From Boseongicola sp. H5 (lineage in GTDB: Bacteria > Pseudomonadota > Alphaproteobacteria > Rhodobacterales > Rhodobacteraceae): a stretch of 64,000 nt of DNA. Below are positions 18,333-27,390 of this stretch, in pieces. The stretch lies in contig JACNMN010000002.1 of NCBI GenBank assembly GCA_020622165.1, positions 62,001-126,000 of the forward strand, in the 5' to 3' direction. Under the pieces are notes generated by a model. That model was given only the letters and a program-made list of their open reading frames with translations. It was not told where the DNA came from and did not search any database. The position numbers and the translations under genes were made by a program. The first letter of the stretch is position 1, and each line of letters begins with the position of its first letter.

Positions 18333-18344
18333 CCTTGCGTGCGG

Positions 18345-18581
18345 TTAGGCGTCGAAGGTGCCGGCCTCTTCCGCGGCGGCCAGTTCATCTCCCGACAGGA
18401 AGCCGTCGCCATCCGTATCGGCGGCGGCGAACATCTCTTCGGTGACGTCTTCCATCGCGGCCTGCACCTCTTCGAGGCTGTAGAGGCCATCTCCGTCTGT
18501 ATCGCTGACCATCGTTTCGGCGAACGCCGGCGCGGCGGTCAGGGCTGCGATCAGGGCAACGGTGGAAACAACGGTTTTCAT
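18345..18581 (-). CDS. Secreted EF-hand calcium-binding protein
   Basis: 78-residue precursor with a Sec signal peptide (residues 1-21, cleavage after APAFA) and a mature part of two EF-hand loops. These are DTDGDGLYSLEE and DTDGDGFLSGDE, both with the D-x-D-x-D-G pattern and terminal Glu needed for calcium. The mature protein is very acidic and would lie in the periplasm. Small EF-hand proteins of this form are common in Rhodobacterales; the role, presumably calcium buffering or sensing, is not established. Convergent with pyc. Confidence 0.85.
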   Translation of the reverse strand: MKTVVSTVALIAALTAAPAFAETMVSDTDGDGLYSLEEVQAAMEDVTEEMFAAADTDGDGFLSGDELAAAEEAGTFDA

Positions 18582-18848
18582 TTGCTTTCGCTCCTTGGAA
18601 CGGGGGCCGTATCTGGCCCGAAGTCAGAGGCACCATGCCTCATGCGGCGCATATGGGTTGGGCCCGCACGGGGAAAAGAGGGGGCCGATCCGTTTTCACC
18701 ATGGGCCCGGCGCGATGAGCGGAACGGCGCCGAAAGGCCGCAGGACGCTCCTTTGCGCCGGTTCAGGGCGGCCCCGCCATCCCCAAGGATACCCGGCGCC
18801 CACGGTGCCCGTTTGGACCGACGGCAAGCGGTTCACGCAATTTTGGTC
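18582..18848. other. Intergenic region without a recognised gene
   Basis: Upstream region of the EF-hand gene and of tRNA-Gly. Open frames here are short and show no domain, start context or codon pattern that I would support. Apart from the tRNA promoter at its right end, nothing is recognised. Confidence 0.5.
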
Positions 18849-18875
18849 TTGCACCGCCTTTGCGAAGTTTATAAC
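18849..18875 (+). promoter_or_regulatory. Probable promoter of tRNA-Gly
   Basis: TTGCAC and TATAAC separated by 15 bases (16 if the -35 is read as CTTGCA), ending 16 bases before the tRNA. The -10 match is good; the spacing is slightly short. Confidence 0.5.
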
Positions 18876-18891
18876 ACGCCTCTCACAGAGA

Positions 18892-18966
18892 GCGGGCGTA
18901 GCTCAGGGGTAGAGCATAACCTTGCCAAGGTTAGGGTCGTGAGTTCGAATCTCATCGCCCGCTCCA
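18892..18966 (+). tRNA. tRNA-Gly (anticodon GCC)
   Basis: 75 bases including an encoded CCA. The acceptor stem GCGGGCG pairs with CGCCCGC, the D-arm is AGCTCAGGGGTAGAGC, the anticodon loop is TTGCCAA with GCC, and the T-arm contains GGTTCG-type GAGTTCGAATCTC. It reads GGC and GGU glycine codons. A terminator follows 26 bases downstream; no integrase or attachment-site duplication is seen. Confidence 0.97.
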
Positions 18967-18992
18967 ATTCGACAAGACTGCATCGAATGCTC

Positions 18993-19019
18993 AAAAGGTG
19001 TCCTTCGGGGCGCCTTTTT
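18993..19019 (+). terminator. Intrinsic terminator of tRNA-Gly
   Basis: AAAAGGTGTCC pairs with GGGCGCCTTTT around a TTCG tetraloop (two G-U pairs), with the stem running into a T-run. Confidence 0.88.
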
Positions 19020-19219
19020 GCTGTTTGGATGCCGGTTTCGCATGCAGTTGTGAAATCGCGCCCGCCCCTGCCCCGCATGATGTGGATCGCCCGTTTCACG
19101 GCCCTAGTATCGGGGTATCCGGAACCTCCGTCGCCACCTGCCCGCCACGGGCCCAGCCCCGACATTCGGAACGCCGGATCAGAGCCGTTACAGGAATCGC
19201 TTGACCATGTTTACGGACT
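19020..19219. other. Intergenic region without a recognised gene
   Basis: Sequence between the tRNA terminator and the GntR regulatory region. No coding frame or RNA structure that I can support is present. Confidence 0.5.
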
Positions 19220-19262
19220 GAACCATTCTGACATTGGTTCGACGCCAATTTCCCTTTGGTTC
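19220..19262 (+). promoter_or_regulatory. Candidate GntR operator cluster
   Basis: Three copies of the half-site TGGTTC upstream of the regulator gene. One is inverted (GAACCA, 19220-19225) and two are direct (19235-19240 and 19257-19262, 22 bp apart). The middle copy is part of ATTGG-N7-CCAAT (19233-19249). FCD-type GntR proteins usually bind short palindromes near their own start, so autoregulation of this operon is likely. Confidence 0.5.
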
Positions 19263-19279
19263 ACATGCAGGTCACCTGA

Positions 19280-19984
19280 ATGCCCGACACCGCGCACAGA
19301 ATTGACAATGCATCGCTTGCGCGCGCCGAAATCCGGGAGATGATCCGAAAAGGCGAGATCGCCGAGGACGGGAAGCTTCCCACGGAACGCGACCTTTGCG
19401 CCCGCTTCGATGTCAGCCGCCGCGCGGTGCGCCGAGCGCTTGATGCGCTTGAGGCCGAGGGGCTGATCTGGCGGCGACAGGGCAAGGGCACCTTCGCCGG
19501 CGAACCGCCCGACCCGAACGGGCGGCTGGTCGCCGCCATCGCACCGGACACCGACCCGATGAGCGTGATGGAGGCGCGTCTTGCCATCGAACCCGAACTT
19601 GCAGCGCTCTGCGCGCGGCGCGCGACCTCCGAGGATGTGGCGCGGATGCACGATCTGGCGGATCGCACCGGACGCTCGGCGGATGCCGATGCGGCCGAGC
19701 TCTGGGATGGATCCCTGCACCGGCTGATTGCACGCATCGCGGGCAACCCGATCCTGCATACCGCCTTCGCGCTGATCAACGAGGTGCGGGCCGATCCGCG
19801 CTGGCGGCAGGAACGCGACACCGCGCGGTCCAAGGACCTGATGGCGGAGTACGACGCGCATCACCACCAGATCATCACCGCGATCAACGCCCGCGACGAA
19901 GAGGGCGCCCGCGCCGCGATGCGCGCGCATCTGACCGCGCTGAAGGAAAATCTGGAACTCTCCCGCGAAAGGGGTCCGGAGTGA
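19280..19984 (+). CDS. GntR family regulator, FCD (FadR) subfamily
   Basis: 234-residue DNA-binding protein: N-terminal winged HTH (LPTERDLCARFDVSRRAVRR, then the wing IWRRQGKGTFA) and an all-helical C-terminal FCD effector domain. The latter includes SVMEARLAIEPELAALCARR, an acidic/His metal site pattern around DGSLHRLIA, and the terminal HHHQIITAINARDEEGARAAMRAHL. First gene of the transporter/hydrolase operon; its stop overlaps the next ATG (TGATG). It probably senses a breakdown product of the imported compound. The effector is unknown. Confidence 0.92.
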   Translation: MPDTAHRIDNASLARAEIREMIRKGEIAEDGKLPTERDLCARFDVSRRAVRRALDALEAEGLIWRRQGKGTFAGEPPDPNGRLVAAIAPDTDPMSVMEARLAIEPELAALCARRATSEDVARMHDLADRTGRSADADAAELWDGSLHRLIARIAGNPILHTAFALINEVRADPRWRQERDTARSKDLMAEYDAHHHQIITAINARDEEGARAAMRAHLTALKENLELSRERGPE

Positions 19985-21000
19985 TGCCGTCACCCGCCGA
20001 TGCCTTGCCGATCCTCGATGTCGACGGCCTGTCGGTGCGGTTGGGCAAGATGGATCAGAACATCGTCGACAACGTATCCTTCACGCTGGTTCCCGGACAG
20101 ACGCTTTGTGTCGTGGGCGAAAGCGGCTGCGGGAAAAGCCTGACGGCGCTGGCGCTGATGGGGCTGCTGCAATCCCCGCCGCTGTCGATTTCGGGCGGCA
20201 CCGCCCGGCTTGACGGAGAGGATCTTCTGTCGATGCAACCCGCGGACTTCCGCGAGATCCGCGGCGGCCGCATGGCGATGATCTTTCAGGAACCGATGAC
20301 CTCGCTCAATCCCGGGCTGCGGATCGGGGAGCAGATCGCCGAATCCGTGCGGCGGCACAAGGGCGTCTCCCGCGCCGCGGCAAGGGACCGCGCGTTGGAG
20401 ATGCTGCGCCGGGTGCGCATCCCCGCGCCGGAAAAACGGCTGGACGAATACCCGCATCAGCTTTCGGGCGGCATGCGGCAGCGCGCGATGATCGCCATGG
20501 CGCTTGCGAACGACCCCGAACTTCTCATCGCCGACGAGCCGACCACGGCACTCGATGTCACGATCCAGGCCCAGATCCTCGATCTGATGCGCGATCTGCA
20601 ATCCGAAACCGGCGCCGCGATGATCATGATCACTCACGATCTGGGTGTGGTGGCGGAAATGGCCGACAAGGTGGCGGTGATGTATGGCGGGCATATCGTG
20701 GAGGCCGGCAGCGTGGAACGCATCTTCACCGACCCCCAACACCCCTACACGATCGGCCTGATGAGTTCGATGCCCTCGCTCGGGCGGCGGCAGGACCGGC
20801 TGGTGACGGTGCCGGGCGTGGTGCCGCAACCCGGCACGATGCCCAAAGGGTGCCGTTTCGCGACCCGCTGTCCGTTTCGCACGGAGGCATGCGAGACCGT
20901 GCCGGTACTGCGCCCCTGCGGCGAGGGGCACGAGGTCGCCTGCATCCATGCGCCGCTTGAAAACCTCGCCGCGCGCGATCTGAGGGAGACCGGGACATGA
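19984..21000 (+). CDS. ABC transporter ATP-binding protein, OppD/DppD type
   Basis: One of two ATPases of a peptide/nickel-type importer. The 338 residues show Walker A GESGCGKS, the Q-loop [12 protein letters not shown], signature [15 protein letters not shown], Walker [13 protein letters not shown], and the switch His in ITHDLGVV. The C-terminal oligopeptide/dipeptide domain ([27 protein letters not shown] with paired cysteines) identifies the OppD/DppD branch. The ATG at 19984 overlaps the gntR stop, and the stop overlaps the next gene (ATGA). Confidence 0.93.
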   Translation: MPSPADALPILDVDGLSVRLGKMDQNIVDNVSFTLVPGQTLCVVGESGCGKSLTALALMGLLQSPPLSISGGTARLDGEDLLSMQPADFREIRGGRMAMIFQEPMTSLNPGLRIGEQIAESVRRHKGVSRAAARDRALEMLRRVRIPAPEKRLDEYPHQLSGGMRQRAMIAMALANDPELLIADEPTTALDVTIQAQILDLMRDLQSETGAAMIMITHDLGVVAEMADKVAVMYGGHIVEAGSVERIFTDPQHPYTIGLMSSMPSLGRRQDRLVTVPGVVPQPGTMPKGCRFATRCPFRTEACETVPVLRPCGEGHEVACIHAPLENLAARDLRETGT

Positions 21001-22088
21001 CCGCCATTCTCGCCGCCCGCGACCTGCGCAAGGATTTTGTCACCGCAAGGCCGATTTTCGGCACGCCGACAGTGGTTCGGGCGGTCGACGGTGTGTCGCT
21101 CGATATCGAGCAGGGCGAAACCTTCGCCATCGTGGGCGAAAGCGGATGCGGCAAGTCCACCTTGGCGCGGCTGCTGCTTCGCCTGATCGAGCCGACATCC
21201 GGCGAGGTCTGGTATGATGGGGAGGATCTGGCTCATATCGACAAGGAGCGGATGCGCGCGTTGCGGCGCGATCTGCAATTCATCTTTCAGGATCCCTTCT
21301 CCTCGCTGAACCCGCAAATGACCGTCGGCGCGCTGATCGAGGAGCCGTTGCGCGTCCATGGCACCGGGCCCGCCCGCGTGCGGCGCGAACGGGTGGCCGA
21401 ACTGTTGACGCGAGTCGGCCTGCGGCCCGCCCATGCGGATCGCTATCCGCATGAATTCTCCGGCGGGCAGCGCCAGCGGATCGGGATTGCCCGGGCGCTG
21501 GCCACGGGGCCCACCGTGCTGATCGGGGACGAACCGGTCAGCGCGCTGGACGTGTCGATCCAGGCCCAGGTGGTGAACCTGCTGGAAGACCTGAAGGACG
21601 AGTTCGGCCTGACACTCGTGGTGATCGCCCATGACCTTGCCGTGATCCGGCACATGGCCGACAGGGTCGCGGTGATGTATCTGGGCGAGATCGTGGAATG
21701 CGCCCCCGCGGACGCGCTTTATACATCTCCGCGCCATCCCTATTCCGAAACGCTTCTGGCCGCGATCCCGGTCGCCAGCTATGGCGCGCGGCGCGCCCAC
21801 ACGCCGGTGGAGGGCGATCCCCCAAATCCGATCTCCCCGCCATCGGGGTGCCGGTTCCACCCGCGCTGTCTCTATGCGACCGAGCTGTGCCGCAGCGCGC
21901 GGCCCGAATTGCGGACCCTGCCCGGCGGGCGGCAGGTCGCGTGTCATCACGCCGAGACGCTCACGCTTGAAGGGCTCACCAATGCCGAGGCAGCGCGCAG
22001 CCCGGCGGCAACGGAACGCTTTGCGCTTTACGCCCGCGCGATGGCAGGCAGCGCCGCCGCGCCGACCGACAAGAATAACGACCCGTAA
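20997..22088 (+). CDS. ABC transporter ATP-binding protein, OppF/DppF type
   Basis: Second ATPase of the importer, 363 residues: Walker [16 protein letters not shown]-loop FIFQDPFSSLNPQMTV, signature FSGGQRQRIGIARAL, Walker B VLIGDEPVSALD, and H-loop IAHDLAVI. It ends with the OppF-type cysteine-containing tail (GCRFHPRCLYATELC). A C-terminal extension of about 40 residues after the usual end is rich in Ala/Arg. Translationally coupled to the preceding ATPase by ATGA. Confidence 0.93.
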   Translation: MTAILAARDLRKDFVTARPIFGTPTVVRAVDGVSLDIEQGETFAIVGESGCGKSTLARLLLRLIEPTSGEVWYDGEDLAHIDKERMRALRRDLQFIFQDPFSSLNPQMTVGALIEEPLRVHGTGPARVRRERVAELLTRVGLRPAHADRYPHEFSGGQRQRIGIARALATGPTVLIGDEPVSALDVSIQAQVVNLLEDLKDEFGLTLVVIAHDLAVIRHMADRVAVMYLGEIVECAPADALYTSPRHPYSETLLAAIPVASYGARRAHTPVEGDPPNPISPPSGCRFHPRCLYATELCRSARPELRTLPGGRQVACHHAETLTLEGLTNAEAARSPAATERFALYARAMAGSAAAPTDKNNDP

Positions 22089-22126
22089 CCGGGCGCACCC
22101 AATCCCACCAGACGGAGGACCAAGAA

Positions 22127-23638
22127 ATGGTAACACCGAAACTCACGGCTTTTGCACTCGCCTTCGGGCTTGCAGCAACGGCGCTTCATGCACAGGATCT
22201 GCGGATCGGCCTTCAGGAAGATCCCGATGTGCTCGACCCTGACCAGTCCCGCACATTCGTGGGCCGGATCGTCTATGCCTCGCTGTGCGACAAGCTGGTC
22301 GACATCACGCCGGATCTGGAGATCATCCCGCAACTGGCGACGGGCTGGGAATGGTCCGATGACGGGCTGCAACTGACCATGACACTGCGCGAAGGCGCCG
22401 TGTTCCATGACGGCACGCCCTTCAATGCCGAGGCGGTGGCCGCGAATATCGACCGCAGCCAGAACCTGCCGGAAAGCCGCCGGAAATCCGAGCTGAGCTC
22501 GATCACCGGCGTCGAGGTGGTGGATGACATGACCATCCGCTTCACCCTTGGCGCGCCTGACGCCACGCTTCTGGCGCAGTTCGCCGACCGCGCCGGCATG
22601 ATGCTGTCGCCGACCGCGTTCGAGGCGGCGGGCACCGATCTGGGGCTGAACCCGGTCTGCTCGGGCCCGTTCAGCTTTGGCGAGCGGATCCAGCAGGACC
22701 GCATCGTTCTGAACCGGTTCGCCGATTACTGGAACGCCGATGCGATCAATGTCGACAGCGTCACCTTCCTGCCGATCCCGGATACGACCGTGCGCCTCGC
22801 AAACCTGCGAGCGGGCGATCTGGACATGCTGGAACGCCTCGCGGCAACCGATGTGGCATCTGTCAACAACGATGAAGACCTGCAACTGGAACAGGCGGTT
22901 TCGCTTGGATATCAGGGCATTACGATCAATGTGAACAATGGGGCCGGCGCGGATAACCCGCTTGGGCAGGATGCCCGGATCCGTCAGGCGCTGTCGCTTG
23001 CGATTGATCGCAATGTCATCAACCAGGTCGTGTTCGAAGGTGCGTTCGCGCCGGGCAACCAGCCGTTCCCGCCGACCTCGCCCTGGTACAATGATGCCTA
23101 TCCCGTGCCCGAGCGCGATGTGGAAGCCGCCCGTGCACTTCTGGCGGAAGCCGGATTTGCCGATGGCATCGACATCACCATCCAGGTCACAAACAACCCG
23201 GTGCAATTGCAGATGATGCAGGTCGTTCAGTCCATGGCGTCCGAGGCCGGCATCAATCTGGAGCTGCAGGCCAAGGAGTTTGCCACGCTGCTCGCCGATC
23301 AGTCGGCCGGCGACTATACCGCCAGCCAGATCGGCTGGTCCGGCCGGGTCGATCCCGATGGCAACATCCATCAGTTCATGACCACCGATGGCGGCATCAA
23401 CGACTCGGACTACTCCAACCCGGAGGTGGACCGGCTCCTCAACGAGGCGCGCACATCGACCGACATGGCCGTCCGCCAGGCAAGCTACAACGCCGCGCGG
23501 GATATCCTGATCCAGGATCTGCCGATCGTCTATCTCTACCACCCGACATGGATCTGGGCGTTGAGCAACTCGGTCGAAGGGTTCACTCCCTATCCCGACG
23601 GGATGATCCGGCTTGAAGGCGTCACCCTGTCGGAATGA
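22127..23638 (+). CDS. ABC transporter substrate-binding protein, family 5 (SBP_bac_5)
   Basis: Periplasmic receptor of the importer, 503 residues. Signal peptide at residues 1-22 (cleavage after ALHA), then the family-5 pattern: DPDVLDPDQSRTFVGR, LATGWEWSDDGLQLTMTLRE, VFHDGTPFNAEAVAANI, DQAR-like DARIRQALSLAIDR, and a C-terminal SSANL-free lobe ending EGFTPYPDGMIRLEGV. Family members bind di/oligopeptides, glutathione, opines or nickel; the cargo cannot be read. The gene context with a gamma-glutamyltransferase-like enzyme favours a gamma-glutamyl or other amide-containing compound. Confidence 0.92.
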   Translation: MVTPKLTAFALAFGLAATALHAQDLRIGLQEDPDVLDPDQSRTFVGRIVYASLCDKLVDITPDLEIIPQLATGWEWSDDGLQLTMTLREGAVFHDGTPFNAEAVAANIDRSQNLPESRRKSELSSITGVEVVDDMTIRFTLGAPDATLLAQFADRAGMMLSPTAFEAAGTDLGLNPVCSGPFSFGERIQQDRIVLNRFADYWNADAINVDSVTFLPIPDTTVRLANLRAGDLDMLERLAATDVASVNNDEDLQLEQAVSLGYQGITINVNNGAGADNPLGQDARIRQALSLAIDRNVINQVVFEGAFAPGNQPFPPTSPWYNDAYPVPERDVEAARALLAEAGFADGIDITIQVTNNPVQLQMMQVVQSMASEAGINLELQAKEFATLLADQSAGDYTASQIGWSGRVDPDGNIHQFMTTDGGINDSDYSNPEVDRLLNEARTSTDMAVRQASYNAARDILIQDLPIVYLYHPTWIWALSNSVEGFTPYPDGMIRLEGVTLSE

Positions 23639-23655
23639 CGGGCTGATCGAAAACA

Positions 23656-23685
23656 GGGATGCGCGGGGTCTGGCCCGCGCATCCC
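23656..23685 (+). other. Intercistronic hairpin after the binding-protein gene
   Basis: Perfect 12-bp stem GGGATGCGCGGG/CCCGCGCATCCC with a six-base loop, between the receptor and permease genes. Such structures commonly protect the receptor mRNA from 3' decay and so raise the receptor-to-permease ratio. No U-run follows, so full termination is not expected. Confidence 0.75.
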
Positions 23686-23718
23686 ACCCCTCGCCGCTTG
23701 TTCACGCAGGAGAGCCCC

Positions 23719-24663
23719 ATGCTGGCCTTCATCGGACGCCGCATCCTCATCGCGATCCCGACGATCATCCTGATCTCGATATTCGTCTTCACGCTGCAGC
23801 ACCTGCTGCCCGGCGACCCGATCCTGGTGCTGGCCGGGGAGGAGCGCGACCCCGAAGTGCTGGAATTCCTGCGCGAAAAATACCGCCTGAACGACCCGAT
23901 CCCGATCCAGTATCTGGCCTGGGTCGGCAGTGCGCTGCAAGGCGATCTCGGGATCTCGTTGAGAACGAACCAGCCGGTTCTGGAACTGATCGGTGAAAAG
24001 CTTCCCGTCACCCTGCAACTTGCAGTCATGGCGCTGGTCTTCGCACTGGTGATCGGTGTGCCCGCCGGCGTTCTGTCAGCTTACAAGAAGGGCACATGGA
24101 TCGACTGGGTCGCCAATGTGGTGGCTCTGTCCGGCCTGTCGGTGCCCAATTTCTGGCTGGGGATCATGATGATCCTTCTGGTCTCGGTGAAGCTTGGATG
24201 GCTGCCCGCCTCGGGTTACCAGCCGTTCAGCGAAGACCCGCTGCAATCCATACGAACCATGCTCATGCCGGCCTTCGTGCTGGGCACCGCGCTCGCTGCC
24301 ACCCTGATGCGCCACACAAGATCGGCAATGCTGAGCGTGCTGCAGTCGGACTATATCCGCACCGCGCGCGCCAAGGGTCTGGCCGAGCGCGTGGTGCTGG
24401 TGAAACACGCGCTCCGGAACGCGCTGGTGCCCATCGTCACGGTCACCACGCTGATCTTCGGGGAACTTCTGGCAGGCGCCGTCCTGACGGAGCAGATTTT
24501 CACCATTCCCGGCTTTGGCAAGCTGGTCGTCGATGCCGTGTTCAACCGCGATTATGCGGTGGTGCAGGGGATCGTGCTGTGCACCGGTGTCGCCTTCATC
24601 TTCATGAACATTCTCGCCGACGTGGCCTACCGCGTCCTGAACCCGCGCATGAGGGACAAATGA
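23719..24663 (+). CDS. ABC transporter permease, DppB type
   Basis: 314-residue inner-membrane permease with about six helices. The family N-terminus is IGRRILIAIPTIILISIFVF with the conserved LLPGDP, and the EAA-type cytoplasmic loop is YIRTARAKGLAERVVLVKHALRNAL. It pairs with the DppC-type protein that follows. The start is the ATG at 23719 (AGGAGAG upstream); an upstream in-frame ATG lies before the intercistronic hairpin and would add a non-hydrophobic leader. Confidence 0.93.
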   Translation: MLAFIGRRILIAIPTIILISIFVFTLQHLLPGDPILVLAGEERDPEVLEFLREKYRLNDPIPIQYLAWVGSALQGDLGISLRTNQPVLELIGEKLPVTLQLAVMALVFALVIGVPAGVLSAYKKGTWIDWVANVVALSGLSVPNFWLGIMMILLVSVKLGWLPASGYQPFSEDPLQSIRTMLMPAFVLGTALAATLMRHTRSAMLSVLQSDYIRTARAKGLAERVVLVKHALRNALVPIVTVTTLIFGELLAGAVLTEQIFTIPGFGKLVVDAVFNRDYAVVQGIVLCTGVAFIFMNILADVAYRVLNPRMRDK

Positions 24664-25541
24664 CCGCCGCCACCGAACCCGCAGAAACCGCAACCGCAAC
24701 GCTGCCAAGAAAGCAGAGCCGTTTCCTGCGCAAGATGCGGGCCAGCCCGGCGGCGCTTCTGGGCGGGGCGATCGTGTTGTTCTTCGTCGTCGTGGCCCTG
24801 CTGGCCCCGATCCTGCCCATCGTCGATCCGGTTGCGACGGACTGGATGGCCGTCCGTCAGGCGCCCTCCGCCGCCCATCCGTTCGGCACCGACGAGATCG
24901 GCCGCGACGTGCTGTCCCGCATGGTCTGGGGCGCGCGGGCTTCGCTGCTCGCCGGTGTCATCTCCGTCGCGATCGCGGTCTGTCTTGGCGTGCCTCTCGG
25001 GGTGATGGCGGGCTATTTCGGCGGCTGGACGGATGCGGTCATCAGCCGCGTGACCGAGGCGCTTCTGGCCGCGCCGTTTCTGATCCTGGCCATCGCCCTG
25101 GCGGCATTTCTGGGCCCCTCCCTGACAAACGCGATGATCGCCATCGGCCTCTCTGCAATGCCGATCTTCATACGTCTGGCACGGGGCCAGACCATGATGG
25201 TGATGACCGAAGACTATGTGGAAAGCGCGCGGGCCGTCGGATTGAAGCCCTTCGCGCTGGTGTCCCGCTATGTCGTGCCCAACATCTTCCCGCCGATCCT
25301 CGTGCAGGCCACGCTGACCATCGCCACCGCGATCATCGCCGAGGCATCGCTGTCGTTTCTCGGTCTGGGGCAGCAGCCTCCCGCGCCCTCCTGGGGCTCG
25401 ATGCTGAATGTGGCGAAGAACTTCCTAGAACAGGCGCCATGGATGGCGCTTTACCCCGGCGCAGGTATCTTTCTGGTCGTTCTGGGCTTCAATCTCTTTG
25501 GCGACGGGCTGCGGGATGCGCTAGACCCGCGCGATCATTAG
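24660..25541 (+). CDS. ABC transporter permease, DppC type
   Basis: Partner permease of 293 residues. The cytoplasmic N-tail ends RFLRKMRASPAALLGG; then come helix 1, the periplasmic segment HPFGTDEIGRDVLSRMVWGARASL typical of DppC/OppC, and the EAA loop YVESARAVGLKPFALVSRYVVPN. The ATG at 24660 overlaps the DppB stop (ATGA). Complete. Confidence 0.94.
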   Translation: MTAATEPAETATATLPRKQSRFLRKMRASPAALLGGAIVLFFVVVALLAPILPIVDPVATDWMAVRQAPSAAHPFGTDEIGRDVLSRMVWGARASLLAGVISVAIAVCLGVPLGVMAGYFGGWTDAVISRVTEALLAAPFLILAIALAAFLGPSLTNAMIAIGLSAMPIFIRLARGQTMMVMTEDYVESARAVGLKPFALVSRYVVPNIFPPILVQATLTIATAIIAEASLSFLGLGQQPPAPSWGSMLNVAKNFLEQAPWMALYPGAGIFLVVLGFNLFGDGLRDALDPRDH

Positions 25542-25571
25542 ACCAACGACAATAACAATCGGACGCTCAAG

Positions 25572-27365
25572 ATGACTTTCACGACCCGACCCGAAATCAC
25601 CGGCACCTTTGGCGTGGCGACCTCGACCCACTGGATCGCGTCGGCCGTGGGCATGAAACTGCTTGAAGAGGGCGGGAATGCCTTCGATGCCGCCGCCGCA
25701 ATGGGCTTCGTGCTCAATGTGGTGGAGCCGCATCTGAACGGACCGCTCGGGGATATGCCGCTGATGATCCGTCTGACCGGGGCGGAGCAACCGAAGGTGA
25801 TCTGCGGTCAGGGCACCGCGCCCTCAGGCGCGACCATCGCGCATTACAAGAGCGAGGGGCTCACGCTCATCCCCGGCTCCGGTCTGCTGGCCACCGTCGT
25901 GCCCGGCGCATTCGGCGCATGGATGCTGATGCTGCGCGACCACGGGCGCCTGCCGCTTCGTGCGGTGCTGGAACCCGCCATCCACTATGCGCGCGCGGGC
26001 CACCCGGTTCTGCCGCGCGTCGCCCATACCATCGCGGGGCTGGCGGCGTTCTTTGAAGAGGAATGGCCAAGCTCCCATGCCACATGGCTGCCCGGCGGGG
26101 CCGCGCCGGAGCCGGGGGCGCTGTTCGCCAATCCCGATCTGGCGGATACCTGGGACCGGCTCCTGACCGAAGCCGAAGCGGTGGACGGCCGCGAGGCCCA
26201 GATCGAGGCCGCGCGGCGTGCCTTCTACGAAGGCTTCATCGCCGAGGCCATCGACGATTACCTGTCCGAGGCCTGCGTGATGGATGCCGCGGGCGGGCGG
26301 CGCAAAGCTGTGCTGAACGGCCAGGACATGGCCGGATGGTCGGCCAGCTACGAAGACCCGCTTGGCATCGAGTATCATGGCTGGACAGTCTGGAAACCGG
26401 GCGCATGGACCCAGGGCCCGACGCTTCTGCAATCGCTGCGGACACTCTCGGGTATGGATATCGCGGGGATGGATCTGAACGGGGCCGACTTCGTCCATGC
26501 GGTGACCGAGGCGATGAAACTCAGCTTTGCCGACCGCGAAGCCTATTACGGCGACCCGCTGCACACCGATCTGCCCATCGAAACGCTCCTGTCGGCAGAC
26601 TACGCCGCCACCCGCCGCGCCCAGATCGGGGCCACGGCCTCCCTTGAGCAGCGCCCGGGCAGGATCGCGGGGTTCGAGGCCTGGGCCGATGCGGCGGTTG
26701 CGCGCGCGGGCATGGATCTGGCCCAAGGGCCCGGCGTCGGCGCCGGGGAGCCGACCATGGCCCACCTGACCGAGCGGCGCGGGGATACCGTGCATATCGA
26801 CGTCATCGACCAATGGGGCAACATGGTTTCGGCCACGCCATCGGGTGGCTGGCTGCAATCCTCGCCCGTGGTGCCGGGGCTGGGCATGCCGCTCAACAGC
26901 CGGGCCCAGATGTTCTGGCTGGACGAGGGCCTGCCGACATCGCTTGCACCGGGCCGTCGCCCGCGCACGACGCTTTCCCCCTCGATGGCGGCCCGGACGG
27001 ACGGATCGCTCGACCTCGCCTTCGGCACGCCCGGCGGCGACCAGCAGGATCAGTGGCAGCTGATCTATTTCCTGCGCCTGGTCCATGGCGGCCTGAACCT
27101 TCAGGAAGGCATCGACGCCCCCCTGTTCCATACCGGGCATTTCCAGTCGTCGTTCTACCCCCGCGCCACGCGGCCCGGCCATCTGATGCTGGAGCCCGCC
27201 TTCGGCGATGCGGTGATCGACGCCCTTGGCCGGAAGGGCCACGATATCGAACTGGCCGAACCCTGGACCGTCGGCCGCCTGACCGCCGCCTCGCGCAGCA
27301 GGGACGGGCTGCTGAAGGCCGCGGCCACGCCGCGCCTGATGCAGGCCTATGCCGCCGGCCGCTAG
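25572..27365 (+). CDS. Gamma-glutamyltransferase family Ntn-hydrolase
   Basis: 597-residue self-cleaving N-terminal-nucleophile enzyme. The large subunit begins with GMKLLEEGGNAFDAAAAMGF and VVEPHLNGPLGD. The processing site and nucleophile are Thr406 in ERRGDTVHIDVID, the equivalent of the TTH site in GGT. Downstream are GNMVSATPSGGW and RPRTTLSPSM. No signal peptide is visible, so it probably acts in the cytoplasm on imported substrate, as in YwrD-like members. Family members cleave gamma-glutamyl amides, cephalosporin precursors or (HpxW) oxamate; the substrate here is unproved. Sits directly after the importer genes. Confidence 0.87.
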   Translation: MTFTTRPEITGTFGVATSTHWIASAVGMKLLEEGGNAFDAAAAMGFVLNVVEPHLNGPLGDMPLMIRLTGAEQPKVICGQGTAPSGATIAHYKSEGLTLIPGSGLLATVVPGAFGAWMLMLRDHGRLPLRAVLEPAIHYARAGHPVLPRVAHTIAGLAAFFEEEWPSSHATWLPGGAAPEPGALFANPDLADTWDRLLTEAEAVDGREAQIEAARRAFYEGFIAEAIDDYLSEACVMDAAGGRRKAVLNGQDMAGWSASYEDPLGIEYHGWTVWKPGAWTQGPTLLQSLRTLSGMDIAGMDLNGADFVHAVTEAMKLSFADREAYYGDPLHTDLPIETLLSADYAATRRAQIGATASLEQRPGRIAGFEAWADAAVARAGMDLAQGPGVGAGEPTMAHLTERRGDTVHIDVIDQWGNMVSATPSGGWLQSSPVVPGLGMPLNSRAQMFWLDEGLPTSLAPGRRPRTTLSPSMAARTDGSLDLAFGTPGGDQQDQWQLIYFLRLVHGGLNLQEGIDAPLFHTGHFQSSFYPRATRPGHLMLEPAFGDAVIDALGRKGHDIELAEPWTVGRLTAASRSRDGLLKAAATPRLMQAYAAGR

Positions 27366-27390
27366 ACAGACACGCAGAAAGAAGACGCCC

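Noticed and set aside
18892-19279. Genomic island integrated at tRNA-Gly
   Set aside because: No integrase, no repeated tRNA 3' end downstream, and the following operon is ordinary chromosomal metabolism.
24096-24659. Upstream extension of the DppC-type permease
   Set aside because: It is the DppB gene read in another frame; the ATG at 24660 overlaps the DppB stop and begins the true permease.
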